A stretch of DNA of 64,000 bases from the NCBI RefSeq assembly GCF_000657795.2, contig NZ_JHEP02000015.1, positions 48,304 to 112,303 on the forward strand, read 5' to 3'. The position numbers were made by a program, and so were the translations under genes. The notes under the pieces are model-generated. The model ran no database searches and had not been told where the DNA came from. It was given only the letters and a program-made list of their open reading frames with translations. This stretch comes from Bordetella pseudohinzii. GTDB taxonomy: Bacteria > Pseudomonadota > Gammaproteobacteria > Burkholderiales > Burkholderiaceae_B. How positions within the stretch are numbered: position 1 is the first letter of the stretch; every line of letters begins with the position of its first letter. Shown piece by piece: positions 17,530 through 25,916 of the stretch.

Positions 17530-19239
17530 TCAGGGCCGCCCGCGCCCGGCGGCCAGCGCGGAGTCGCGCACCTGCGTAAGCGTGAAGGCGGGGCTGATGG
17601 CCTCCGGGTCGATCAGGCAATGCAGAATGGCCGGCTGGCCGGACGCCAGCGCGCGTTCCAGGGCGGGGGCGAAGTCCTCTGTTTTCTCGATGCGCTCGCC
17701 GTGTCCGCCGAATGCGCGGGCGTAGGCGGCGAAGTCGGGATTGCGCAATTCGGTGGCGCTGACGCGGCCGGGATATTCGCGCTCCTGGTGCATGCGTATC
17801 GTGCCGTACATGCCGTTGTCCACCACGATGACGATGATGGGCAGGCGGTATTGCACGGCCGTGGCGAACTCTTGCCCATTCATCAGGAAACAACCGTCGC
17901 CGGCGAAGGCGACCACGGTCCTGTCCGGAAAGACGCGCTTTGCGCCCACGGCGGCCGGCACGCCGTAGCCCATCGAGCCCGAGGTCGGCGCCAACTGGGT
18001 GCCGAAGGCCTCGAAGCGATAGAAGCGATGGATCCAGGTGGCGTAGTTGCCGGCGCCGTTGCAGACGATGGCGTCGCGCGGCAGCACGCTGTTCAGATGC
18101 TCCATCACCCGCGCCATCTGCAAGGCGCCAGGGGTATGCACCGATTCGGTGTTGCGCCAGGTTTCATAGATGCTGCGCAGACGGGCCGCATAGGCGGCGC
18201 GGGATGGCGAGGCGGGCAGCGGGGCGGCGCACAGCGCCTGGACAAAGGCCGAGGGCGTCGCGCAGATGCCCAGCGTGGGCGCGTAGACGCGGCCGAGTTC
18301 GGCCGCCTCCGGGAAAACGTGGATGAGTTTCTGCCGGGGGACCGGGATGTCGAGCAAGGTATAGCCCTGGCTGGGCGTTTCGGACATACGGCTGCCGATC
18401 AGCAGGATGAGATCGGCCTGCTTGACTTGCTCGACCAGGGCCGGGTTGGGGCCGAAGCCCAGATCGCCGACGAATGATGCATTGCTCGTGGGAAAGAGCA
18501 TCTGGCGGCGCAAGGACACCGTGACGGGCAGATGGGAATCGCGGGCCCATTGGGCGAAGCGACTCACCGCCTCGGCATTCCAGCGCGTGCCGCCCAGCAC
18601 CACCAGGGGATGTTTGGCCGCCGCCAGAAGCGCCAGCGCGTCGGCGATCTGGCCGGCACCAGGGTTGGCCTGCACCTCCTGGGCCGGCTGCGCGTCGGCG
18701 CATGCGACGCGGTCCACCAGCATGTCTTCCGGCAGCGCGATCAAAACCGGCCCCGGCCGGCCGGACATGGCCGTGTGGACCGCCCGCGACACGATCTCCG
18801 GTATGCGGCGGGCATCATCGATTTCCGTGACCCACTTCGCGAAGTGGCCGAAGGCCGCGCGGTAGTCCAGCTCTTGCAGCGCGCCGCGCTCGCGCACCCC
18901 ACGCTCGATCTGGCCGACAAAGACCAGCACCGGAGTGGAGTCATGCGATGCGATATGGATGCCCGGCGTGGCGTTCGTGGCCCCCGGCCCGCGCGTGACA
19001 AAACAGGCCGCGGGCCGGCCGGTCAGCTTGCCATGCGCCTCGGCCATCATCATGGCGCCGCCCTCCTGGCGGCATACCGTCACCTTGATGTCGGCGTCGT
19101 GCAATGCGTCCAGCACCGCAAGATAGCTTTCCCCCGGAACACAAAAGACATGATCGATCCCATGTATGCGGAGTTGGTCGACCAGAATCTGCCCGCCGGT
19201 GCGGGACATCGGGGCGGGAGCTGAAGGCGTTGCGCTCAT
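17530..19239 (-). CDS. thiamine-diphosphate-dependent enzyme (acetolactate-synthase-like)
   Basis: 569 residues from ATG 19239; upstream in-frame codons lie in the AT-rich promoter. The N-terminal Pyr domain has VFCVPGESYLAVLDAL and the cofactor-activating glutamate in CRQEGGAMMMAEA near residue 59. The middle domain is FAD/nucleotide-fold-like. The C-terminal PP domain has the ThDP motif GDGCFLMNGQEFATA ending in the VVDNG segment near 450-475. It could be a 2-oxo acid decarboxylase or carboligase (acetolactate synthase, benzoylformate decarboxylase or similar). No regulatory small subunit follows, arguing against the biosynthetic IlvB. It is divergent from an SDR gene. Confidence 0.88.
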   Translation of the reverse strand: MSATPSAPAPMSRTGGQILVDQLRIHGIDHVFCVPGESYLAVLDALHDADIKVTVCRQEGGAMMMAEAHGKLTGRPAACFVTRGPGATNATPGIHIASHDSTPVLVFVGQIERGVRERGALQELDYRAAFGHFAKWVTEIDDARRIPEIVSRAVHTAMSGRPGPVLIALPEDMLVDRVACADAQPAQEVQANPGAGQIADALALLAAAKHPLVVLGGTRWNAEAVSRFAQWARDSHLPVTVSLRRQMLFPTSNASFVGDLGFGPNPALVEQVKQADLILLIGSRMSETPSQGYTLLDIPVPRQKLIHVFPEAAELGRVYAPTLGICATPSAFVQALCAAPLPASPSRAAYAARLRSIYETWRNTESVHTPGALQMARVMEHLNSVLPRDAIVCNGAGNYATWIHRFYRFEAFGTQLAPTSGSMGYGVPAAVGAKRVFPDRTVVAFAGDGCFLMNGQEFATAVQYRLPIIVIVVDNGMYGTIRMHQEREYPGRVSATELRNPDFAAYARAFGGHGERIEKTEDFAPALERALASGQPAILHCLIDPEAISPAFTLTQVRDSALAAGRGRP

Positions 19240-19447
19240 GGTTTCTCGGGAGATAGCGTGAAGGAATGGAGGGGACGATCCCGCCCGGACGAAAGAGGTC
19301 ATGCCCCTGCTCGCGTTCCGGGGAGGGCCGAATATTCTGGTCTGAATCATAATAATGAAAGTAAAATTTCACAAGAAGCAAAATTAATTTTGATAAATGC
19401 CGTCGAGGCGGCCTGGGCGCGTCCCGGCGCATAGAGGGAGGAAGACG
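19240..19447. promoter_or_regulatory. AT-rich divergent promoter with palindrome
   Basis: The 208-base spacer between the ThDP enzyme and the SDR gene contains caaaattaattttg (19379-19392), a perfect 14-base palindrome. Just before it comes a looser repeat, tgaaa...tttca. Their position between two divergent genes suggests an operator. The regulator is not known; either IclR protein of the region is possible. Confidence 0.45.
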
Positions 19448-20251
19448 ATGGACCTGGGTATTTCTGGAAAGCGGGCCTTGGTATGCGCCGCGAGCAAGGG
19501 CCTGGGCTATGCCTGCGCCCAGGCATTGGCGCAGGCGGGCGTGCATCTGGTGATCGTCGCGCGCAACGAAGCGCCTTTGGCCGCCGCGGCCGAGCGGCTC
19601 AGGGTGTCGGGGCGGATCGTCGTGGAGGCGGTCGCCGCGGACATCACGGCCGAGCAGGGGCGCGCCAGCGCCTTGGAGGCGGCGGCCCGCCTGCCTGGCG
19701 GCGCGCGGGCAGAATTCGACATCCTTGTCACCAACGCGGGCGGACCGCCGGCGGGAGACTTCCGTGATTGGGACGAGGGCGTCTGGCAGGCGGCGCTGCA
19801 GGCCAATATGCTTACCCCGATCGCCTTGATGCGCGCGACGCTGGACGGAATGATGTCGCGCGGCTGGGGGCGGATCTGCAATATCACCAGCACGACGGTC
19901 AAGGCGCCCAGCCCTTATCTGGGTCTTTCCAACGGGGCCCGCAGCGGCCTGACGGGCTTTGTGGCGGGGCTGGCGCGCCAAGTGGCGGGCAGCGGCGTCA
20001 CCATCAACAATTTATTGCCCGGCACCTTCGACACGGACCGGCTCAGATCCAATCTCGCCGCGGGCGCCGGCCAGGCGGCGATGGCGCTGGATGCCTACAC
20101 CGCCAAGCGCCTGGACGGCATTCCCGCGAGGCGTTTCGGCCGGGCGGAGGAATTCGGGGCCGCCTGCGCCTTCCTGTGCAGCCAGCAGGCGGCCTACATC
20201 ACGGCGCAAAACCTGCTGATCGACGGCGGGGCCTATCCCGGCACCCTGTAA
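19448..20251 (+). CDS. short-chain dehydrogenase/reductase-like protein with atypical active site
   Basis: 267 residues with a Rossmann fold. The nucleotide loop reads VCAASKGLGYACA, the NAG motif is present (VTNAGGPPAG), and the serine strand is ICNITSTTVK. In place of the usual YxxxK the sequence is YLGLSNGARSG: the tyrosine is followed four residues later by Ser, and no lysine is at the expected place. A FabG-like subgroup is known with this NGARSG signature, so it is not a sequencing error, but its chemistry may differ from classical reductases. The ATG follows GAGGAAG. The MDR gene follows after 27 bases, probably in one operon. Confidence 0.85.
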   Translation: MDLGISGKRALVCAASKGLGYACAQALAQAGVHLVIVARNEAPLAAAAERLRVSGRIVVEAVAADITAEQGRASALEAAARLPGGARAEFDILVTNAGGPPAGDFRDWDEGVWQAALQANMLTPIALMRATLDGMMSRGWGRICNITSTTVKAPSPYLGLSNGARSGLTGFVAGLARQVAGSGVTINNLLPGTFDTDRLRSNLAAGAGQAAMALDAYTAKRLDGIPARRFGRAEEFGAACAFLCSQQAAYITAQNLLIDGGAYPGTL

Positions 20252-20278
20252 GCGGTTCGCGGAGCAAGAGGAGATTTC

Positions 20279-21262
20279 ATGACTTCAGCCATCGTCATGC
20301 ATGCCACCGGGGGACCCGATGTTCTCCAGTGGGAAGCCGTCGAGCTTGCCGAGATGCGGGCGCACGAGGTGCTTCTGCGCCACACGGCCATCGGCGTGAA
20401 TTATCACGACACCTATGTGCGCTCGGGCTTGTACAAGACGCTCGCCTTGCCGGGCATACCCGGGATAGAAGCGGCCGGCGTTGTCGAGGCGGTCGGCGGC
20501 GATGTGCGGGATTTCAAGCCAGGGGATCGCGTGGCCTATGTCACCCGCCAATACGGGGCCTATGCGCAACGGCGGGTCATCGCCGCGGAGCTGCTCGTGC
20601 CGCTGCCCGATACCATGTCCGAGCTCGTGGCCGCCTCGTCGCTGCTCAAGGGATTGACCGCGCAAATGCTGGTGCAGCGCGTGTATGCCGTGAGCGAGGG
20701 CGATTGGGTCCTGGTGCACGCGGCCGCGGGCGGTGTGGGCACGCTGCTGTGCCAGTGGGCCCGGCATCTGGGAGCCCAGGTGATCGGCACGGTCGGTTCC
20801 CCGGAAAAAGTGCCGCTGGCCTTCGCGGCGGGTTGCCACTCGGTGCTGCGTTACCGCGAGGAGGACTTCGTGGCGCGGGTGCGCGAGATTACCGGAGGCG
20901 CTGGCGTTCAGGTTGTCTACGATGGGGTGGGCAAAGACACGTTTTTGGGGTCGATGGAATGCCTGGCGCCCTTCGGGCATCTGGCCAACTACGGCCAGGC
21001 GTCGGGCGCCGTGCCGGCCTTCGAGGTCTCGATGCTCTTTCCCAAATCAAACTCGCTTTCGCGTCCCAGCGTCTTCCAGCATGTCCGTACGCCCCAGCTG
21101 TTGCGCGACGCGGCCAGGCATTACTTCGCGGCCTGGCAGGACGGCGCCCTGGACATCCCGGAAAGCCAGTCGCTGGCCTTGCGCGATGCCGCCAAGGCGC
21201 ATGCCTTGCTGGAGGACCGTTCTCGCCTGCGTCCGCTGGTGTTGCGCGTCGAGGACAGCTGA
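20279..21262 (+). CDS. quinone oxidoreductase-like MDR enzyme
   Basis: 327 residues of the zinc-free medium-chain reductase family. GroES-like domain: GVNYHDTYVRSGLYK and PGIEAAGVVEAVG. Rossmann domain: VLVHAAAGGVGTLLCQWA near residue 145. An NADPH-dependent reduction of an activated double bond or quinone is expected. It is a paralogue of the qor gene at 5949 but only distantly similar. A GAGGAG box precedes the ATG. It forms a two-gene unit with the atypical SDR. Confidence 0.9.
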   Translation: MTSAIVMHATGGPDVLQWEAVELAEMRAHEVLLRHTAIGVNYHDTYVRSGLYKTLALPGIPGIEAAGVVEAVGGDVRDFKPGDRVAYVTRQYGAYAQRRVIAAELLVPLPDTMSELVAASSLLKGLTAQMLVQRVYAVSEGDWVLVHAAAGGVGTLLCQWARHLGAQVIGTVGSPEKVPLAFAAGCHSVLRYREEDFVARVREITGGAGVQVVYDGVGKDTFLGSMECLAPFGHLANYGQASGAVPAFEVSMLFPKSNSLSRPSVFQHVRTPQLLRDAARHYFAAWQDGALDIPESQSLALRDAAKAHALLEDRSRLRPLVLRVEDS

Positions 21263-21293
21263 ACAGGCCGCGCCGGGAGGCCGCGGGCGGCGC

Positions 21294-21473
21294 TCAGGCG
21301 CCCGGCAGCATGTAGCGCGCGGACACGGCGAGAATCCGCTGGACGGACTCGCGCAGCAGGCGCGCCTCGCGGTAGGCCTGGAGCGATACGACGGCGTCGT
21401 AGCGGCGGGAGCTGAGCGGGCCGGCGAGCAGCACCGGCCGGCGGGTGAGGATCGGGGATATCAAGCGTTGCAT
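21294..21473 (-). CDS. small hypothetical protein (59 residues)
   Basis: A short frame from ATG 21473 to TGA at 21294-21296, with an AGGAAG box eight bases upstream. The product is basic, with an Arg-rich N-terminal half and an amphipathic helix (YDAVVSLQAYREARLLRESV), and ends YMLPGA. No family is recognised. The good ribosome-binding site and the lack of any other gene in this 400-base stretch support it. It could still be a chance frame. Confidence 0.45.
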   Translation of the reverse strand: MQRLISPILTRRPVLLAGPLSSRRYDAVVSLQAYREARLLRESVQRILAVSARYMLPGA

Positions 21474-21661
21474 GTCTGGATCTTCCTGCGGGCGCTACGC
21501 CCGGCATCTATGGCTGGCATCGTAAGCCGCCCTCGGATGCGCGCCAACGATTTCCCTTCTATATGGATATCCGGGCTTTCCCCAGGGGCTGGCGCGCCTT
21601 GCGCCGTCAGTATGGCCGGCGCATATGACAGCTTGATGCCAGCGCGGGCATCAGGAGCGCT

Positions 21662-22408
21662 TCAGGCGCCAAGGCACTCGGCCAGCGCGGCGTGGATGCC
21701 CCGCGCGCAGTCTTGCAGGGCATCCAGCAACTGGGTCCGGTCGCGCGCGGCCAGCGTGGATTGCCGGGACACCAAGCCTAGCGAGGCCACGATATGGCGC
21801 TCGGGTTCGGTAAAGGGCAGGGCCAGGCCGGCCAGGCCCGGATCCAGCGCGCCCTCGGTGTAGGCATAGCCTTGGCGACGCAATTGCTTGACCTGGGCCA
21901 GCAGCGCCTCCCAGGAAATATCGGCGGCCTCGGCGCCGGACTCCTCATGCAGCTTGCGCAGCTGCGCGCGGGGCAGGGCGGCCAATATGCACAAGGACAT
22001 GGCCCCGCGGAACATCGGCATGCGCCGCCCGCGTCCGAAGCTCATGCGAGCCGGTTCGGCGCCCAGTTCGTGGTGCACGGTGATGATGCGCGCGCCGCAG
22101 ATGGTGGCCAACACGGCGTCCATGCCGGTTTCGGCCGCCAGCGCCGCCATGGGCGCTGCCGCGCCGATGATGAGCGGGTCTCCGGTCCGGATGTGGTAGT
22201 CCAGCTCGGTGGCCGCGGGGCCAAGCACAAAGGTGCCGCCCACGTCGCGGCGCAGCAGGCCGCAGGCCACCAGTTCGCGGACGTAGCGATAGACCGTGGG
22301 AACGCTGTAATCCATGGCGCTGGCGATGGCGTCGGCCGTCCAGGCCGCCCGGGGGCTCTTGAACAAATCCAGGATGGCGATCATGCGGGCGAGGCTGGTT
22401 TCGGCCAT
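21662..22408 (-). CDS. IclR-family transcriptional regulator
   Basis: 248 residues: an N-terminal winged helix (AILDLFKSPRAAWTADAIA and MDYSVPTVYRYVRELVACG) and a C-terminal ligand-binding domain with FRGAMSLCILAAL and ALDPGLAGLALPF. It is transcribed away from the VOC/FAH/Bug/SDR unit, and an inverted repeat lies in the shared spacer. The natural inference is that it controls that unit and itself in response to the aromatic or carboxylic substrate. Confidence 0.9.
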   Translation of the reverse strand: MAETSLARMIAILDLFKSPRAAWTADAIASAMDYSVPTVYRYVRELVACGLLRRDVGGTFVLGPAATELDYHIRTGDPLIIGAAAPMAALAAETGMDAVLATICGARIITVHHELGAEPARMSFGRGRRMPMFRGAMSLCILAALPRAQLRKLHEESGAEAADISWEALLAQVKQLRRQGYAYTEGALDPGLAGLALPFTEPERHIVASLGLVSRQSTLAARDRTQLLDALQDCARGIHAALAECLGA

Positions 22409-22434
22409 GGGGCGCTAGGCGTAAAAAATTGTCG

Positions 22435-22455
22435 AATTATCACTATAAGATAATT
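22435..22455. promoter_or_regulatory. inverted repeat in the IclR / VOC divergent promoter
   Basis: aattatc (22435-22441) and gataatt (22449-22455) form perfect seven-base arms around seven bases in a strongly AT-rich spacer. The repeat lies 27 bases upstream of the IclR start and 60 upstream of the VOC gene. A second small repeat, aaatc-gat-gattt, follows near 22484-22496. Probable operator. Confidence 0.5.
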
Positions 22456-22514
22456 GACTGATTTTTGCAGTGTCGCTAATATAAATCGATGATTTATCAA
22501 ATAGCGATAAAATA

Positions 22515-23084
22515 ATGAAAACATCAAGCCTGGAAGAAGGCCCCGAGCTGGCCTTTAGCCATATGGGTTTTTATGTCCATGATCTGGCCGGCATGGCGCG
22601 CTTCTACCAGCAGGCCCTCTGTTTCACGGTGACCGATGAGGGCACGATGGGGGCCGCGCAATTGGTGTTCCTGAGCCGCGATCCGGCGGAGCATCATCAA
22701 ATCGTGCTGGTGTCGGGCAAGCCGCAAGCACTGGTTTTCAATGTGATCAACCAGGTGTCTTTCCGCGTGCCGGACCTGCCGGCCCTGCGGCACTTTCATG
22801 CGCGCCTGCTGGCGGCAGGGGCCACGGACATGCAGGCCGTCACCCATGGCAATTCGGTGTCCTTTTACTGCCGCGACCCGGAGGGCAACCGGCTGGAGAT
22901 CTTCATGGACACCCCCTGGTATTGCGAGCAGCCCCTGCGCCAGCCCCTGGATCTGGCCTTGGATGACTCCGCCATCCTGGCGCTGGCCGAGCGCATCGCG
23001 CGTGGGCGGCCCGGTTTCAAACCGCGCGACGAATGGCTGCAAGCCATGCGGCTGCGCATGCGCGCCGATCGGCGCGCGCACTGA
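22515..23084 (+). CDS. VOC-fold protein (extradiol-dioxygenase-like)
   Basis: 189 residues with one full vicinal-oxygen-chelate unit. FSHMGFYVHDLAGMARFYQ supplies the first metal histidine. HHQIVLVSG and VNQVSFRVPDLPALRHFH come in the middle, and FYCRDPEGNRLEIFMDTPW holds the final glutamate ligand. This is the single-module arrangement of small ring-cleavage dioxygenase-like or glyoxalase-like proteins. The FAH hydrolase gene follows 29 bases later. Dioxygenase plus FAH-type hydrolase is a common pairing in meta-cleavage or homogentisate-like routes, hence an aromatic catabolic role is inferred. Confidence 0.82.
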   Translation: MKTSSLEEGPELAFSHMGFYVHDLAGMARFYQQALCFTVTDEGTMGAAQLVFLSRDPAEHHQIVLVSGKPQALVFNVINQVSFRVPDLPALRHFHARLLAAGATDMQAVTHGNSVSFYCRDPEGNRLEIFMDTPWYCEQPLRQPLDLALDDSAILALAERIARGRPGFKPRDEWLQAMRLRMRADRRAH

Positions 23085-23113
23085 TTTTTCTTCCGACTCG
23101 AGATCCTTGCATT

Positions 23114-23944
23114 ATGAAACTCATCAGTTTTCTCCATGAAAACCAGGCATCCTATGGCGTGCTGAGGGACCAGCAGGTCCTTGATCTGGGCGCCTGCTTC
23201 GGGGCGCGCGCGCCCGATCTCAAGACCTTCCTGGCATCGGGCCTGCCTGTCGATGAGGCCGCTCCGCGCCGCGAGTTCGCCGGCCTGCGTCTGCTGCCTG
23301 TCATCCCCAATCCGGGGCAGATTTTCTGCGTGGGCCTGAATTACGCCGACCACGTCCAGGAAACCGGCCGGCAATCCACCGAACATCCCACCATCTTCAT
23401 GCGCGTGGCCGAGTCCCAGGTCGCCCACGGTGAAGCCATTGTGCTGCCTCCGGAATCCGGGCGCCTGGATTACGAGGGCGAGATCGCCATCATCATCGGC
23501 AAGGCCGGCCGGCGAATTGCCGAGGCCGACGCCGCCGATTACATCGCCGGTTACGCCTGCTACAACGATGGCAGCATCCGCGATTGGCAGACCGCCACGT
23601 CGCAATGGACCGCGGGCAAGAACTTCTGGCGCACAGGCGGTTTCGGCCCCTGGATGGTGACGGCTGACGACATTCCCTTTGGCACCCGCATGAGCCTGGT
23701 TACGCGCCTGAACGGCCAGGAGATGCAGCGCACCACCACCGATCTGCTGATCCATTCGTTTGCGCGCCAGATCGCGCATCTGTCGACCTTCACGCCGCTG
23801 GCCGTGGGCGACGTGATCGTGACCGGCACCCCGGGCGGCGTGGGCGCCAAGCGACAGCCGCCGGTTTTCATGCGTGAGGGGGATGTGGTGGAGGTCGAAG
23901 TCGACCGCATCGGCATTTTGCGCAATACCGTGCGGGCTGAGTAG
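23114..23944 (+). CDS. fumarylacetoacetate hydrolase (FAH) family protein
   Basis: 276 residues. The N-terminal cap domain (about 1-65) is followed by the FAH catalytic fold: FCVGLNYADHVQETG, then the metal ligands in LDYEGEIAIIIGKAG, and GYACYNDGSIRDWQ. GTPGGVGAKRQPP lies near the C-terminus. Family members hydrolyse fumarylpyruvate, acylpyruvates or 2-hydroxyhepta-2,4-diene-1,7-dioate, or tautomerise or decarboxylate related diacids. ATG 23114 was chosen because it begins MKLISFLH, the usual start. It is the second gene of the VOC-FAH-Bug-SDR unit. Confidence 0.92.
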   Translation: MKLISFLHENQASYGVLRDQQVLDLGACFGARAPDLKTFLASGLPVDEAAPRREFAGLRLLPVIPNPGQIFCVGLNYADHVQETGRQSTEHPTIFMRVAESQVAHGEAIVLPPESGRLDYEGEIAIIIGKAGRRIAEADAADYIAGYACYNDGSIRDWQTATSQWTAGKNFWRTGGFGPWMVTADDIPFGTRMSLVTRLNGQEMQRTTTDLLIHSFARQIAHLSTFTPLAVGDVIVTGTPGGVGAKRQPPVFMREGDVVEVEVDRIGILRNTVRAE

Positions 23945-23979
23945 TCCGTCCCGGCCACGACAATAACAGGGAGAAGACA

Positions 23980-24942
23980 ATGCAGCAGAAAAAAATGTGG
24001 CTGGCCGGTGTGCTGGCGCTGGCCTTGGCCGGCGCTTGCCAGGCCGGCGATTTCCCGTCCAAGCCCATCACGGCGGTCGTACCCTACGCCGCGGGCGGCC
24101 TGACCGATCAGCTTGCGCGGGAGGTTGGCGCCCGCATGGCCAAAAGCCTGGGCCAGCCTGTCGTCGTGGAAAACCGGCCAGGCGGGGCAGCGCAGATTGC
24201 CATGAACTACCTCAAACAGGCGCCGGCCGACGGCTATCTGCTGTTCTTCGGCGATGTGCCGTCGCTGGCCACCAACTTGGGCTTGTTCCCCAAGCTGAGC
24301 TACGACCCGCGGCGGGATCTGCGGCCCGTGACCCAGCTGATCGAATCGCCCGCCCTGGTCGTGGTCCCCAATGATCGCCCCTACCGCGACTTCCCGTCTC
24401 TGGTGGAGGCCGCGCGCCGGCAAACGCTGGCCTACGCTTCGCAGGGGGTGGGCACGGGCGGTCAGTTGTTCGGCACCTTGCTGTCGGCCAAGATCGGCGC
24501 GCCCATGACGCATGTGGCGTATCGGGGGTCCACTCCGGGCCTGGCCGACGTGATGAGCGGGCAGGTGGATTTCATGTATGACGCCATTCCTACTTCCGGG
24601 GTCTACGCCAAGGCGGGCAAGCTGCGGGCCCTGGCCATCGGTTCGCAGGCGCGATCGCCGCTCTTGCCCGACGTGCCTACCTTGAACGAACTGGGCTATG
24701 CCTCCATCGTGCCCACGTTCTGGTGGGGCGTGGCGGTCAAGGCCGGTACCCCGGAGCCAGTGGTGTCCAAGCTGCACGACGCCATTGTCGCGGCGATCAC
24801 CGACCCCGAAGTCGCGGGCAAATTCACCGGTCAGGGCGTCCTGATCAAAACTTCCACGCCGGACGCCTTCGCGGCCTATATCGACAGTGAAATCACGCGC
24901 TGGACGGCGGTGATGAAAGACGCGGGTATGTCGGCCCAATAA
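23980..24942 (+). CDS. Bug-family periplasmic solute receptor
   Basis: 320 residues with a Sec signal (MWLAGVLALALAGACQAG). The motifs are AVVPYAAGGLTDQLAREVG, VVVENRPGGAAQIAMNY and MTHVAYRGSTPGLADVMSGQ. It lies inside a catabolic operon between the FAH hydrolase and an SDR (spacings 35 and 11 bases). Its ligand is thus probably the substrate of that pathway, such as an aromatic or branched carboxylate. Confidence 0.94.
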   Translation: MQQKKMWLAGVLALALAGACQAGDFPSKPITAVVPYAAGGLTDQLAREVGARMAKSLGQPVVVENRPGGAAQIAMNYLKQAPADGYLLFFGDVPSLATNLGLFPKLSYDPRRDLRPVTQLIESPALVVVPNDRPYRDFPSLVEAARRQTLAYASQGVGTGGQLFGTLLSAKIGAPMTHVAYRGSTPGLADVMSGQVDFMYDAIPTSGVYAKAGKLRALAIGSQARSPLLPDVPTLNELGYASIVPTFWWGVAVKAGTPEPVVSKLHDAIVAAITDPEVAGKFTGQGVLIKTSTPDAFAAYIDSEITRWTAVMKDAGMSAQ

Positions 24943-24953
24943 AGGAAAACATC

Positions 24954-25718
24954 ATGCAACGCTATACGGACCGGGTGGTCTTTATTTCGGGCGGCCTGGG
25001 CGATATGGGCCAGGCTATCGCGCAACGGCTGGCCGACGAGGGCGCGACCGTAGTGCTGGGCGATATCGCGCGGCCAGACCCGGCGCGGCGCGACGGCCCG
25101 GCGCCCTGGGTGCTGCCGCTGGATGTCACACAGCCGCGGAGTTGGGACGAGGCCATGCAGGCCATTGTCGAGCGTCACGGGCGTCTCGATGTGCTGGTCA
25201 ACAACGCGGGCGTGGTATCCACGCAATCGGTCAATTTCGATGAGATCGACGCCGGCGAATGGCGGCGTCTGTTCGCCATCAACGTGGACGGCGTCTTTCA
25301 TGGCGTGCAGGCGGCCATGCGCGTGATGAAACGCCAGGCCGATGGCGGGGCCATCGTCAACATGGGCTCCATTGCCGGCTTTGTGGGATCGGCCACCGGC
25401 GGCGCCTACGGCGCGAGCAAAAGCACGTTGCGCAATCTTACCCAGCAAGCGGCCCTGAGCGCGGCGCGTGCCGGCTATCGCATCCGCGTCAACGCCGTGC
25501 ATCCCGGCTATGTCTGGACCGCCCTCATCGCCGATAAGCTGGCCGCCCAGTTTGGCGGCGTGGAGGCGGCTCAGGCGGCCGTGCGCGCCATGAATCCCAT
25601 GCAGACCATCGTGACGCCGGAAGACGTGGCCGCCAGCGTGGCTTTCCTGGGATCGGACGACGCGAGGATGATCACCGGCGCCGACCTCGTGGTCGACGGC
25701 GGGCGGCTGATCCAGTAG
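24954..25718 (+). CDS. short-chain dehydrogenase/reductase
   Basis: 254 residues, classical SDR. The nucleotide-binding loop is SGGLGDMGQAIA, then LDV, VNNAGVV, the serine in NMGSIAG, and the catalytic YGASK. The VHPGYVWTALI segment follows. It has the size and motifs of 3-oxoacyl or hydroxysteroid-like NAD(P)-dependent dehydrogenases; the substrate is unknown. It ends the VOC-FAH-Bug-SDR unit, 101 bases before tRNA-Leu(GAG). Confidence 0.92.
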   Translation: MQRYTDRVVFISGGLGDMGQAIAQRLADEGATVVLGDIARPDPARRDGPAPWVLPLDVTQPRSWDEAMQAIVERHGRLDVLVNNAGVVSTQSVNFDEIDAGEWRRLFAINVDGVFHGVQAAMRVMKRQADGGAIVNMGSIAGFVGSATGGAYGASKSTLRNLTQQAALSAARAGYRIRVNAVHPGYVWTALIADKLAAQFGGVEAAQAAVRAMNPMQTIVTPEDVAASVAFLGSDDARMITGADLVVDGGRLIQ

Positions 25719-25819
25719 GCCAGGCGAGGCCCGGCCTTGGCGCTGCGGAAATAATCGTGCTAGAATGCCCGACTTCCCTGGATGCCAGTCTTTTTAGGCC
25801 CCGGGGCAGCAAGGCCCAA

Positions 25820-25904
25820 GCCGACGTGGTGAAATTGGTAGACACGCTATCTTGAGGGGGTAGTGGCGAAAGCTGTGCGAGTTCGAGTCTCGCCGTCGGC
25901 ACCA
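25820..25904 (+). tRNA. tRNA-Leu (anticodon GAG), prophage attachment target
   Basis: 85 bases including encoded CCA. The acceptor stem gccgacg pairs with cgtcggc. The anticodon stem ctatc pairs with ggtag around loop TTGAGGG (GAG), and a long variable arm is present. The 3' part (T arm and acceptor) recurs at 31441 with one mismatch, marking the left boundary of the integrated element; the element did not disrupt the gene. Confidence 0.97.
25881..25898 (+). repeat. attL core (3' end of tRNA-Leu)
   Basis: gttcgagtctcgccgtcg inside the tRNA-Leu(GAG) gene. It matches 31441-31458 except for one base (a versus c at position 6). Confidence 0.8.
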
Positions 25905-25916
25905 AGAAATAGAAAT

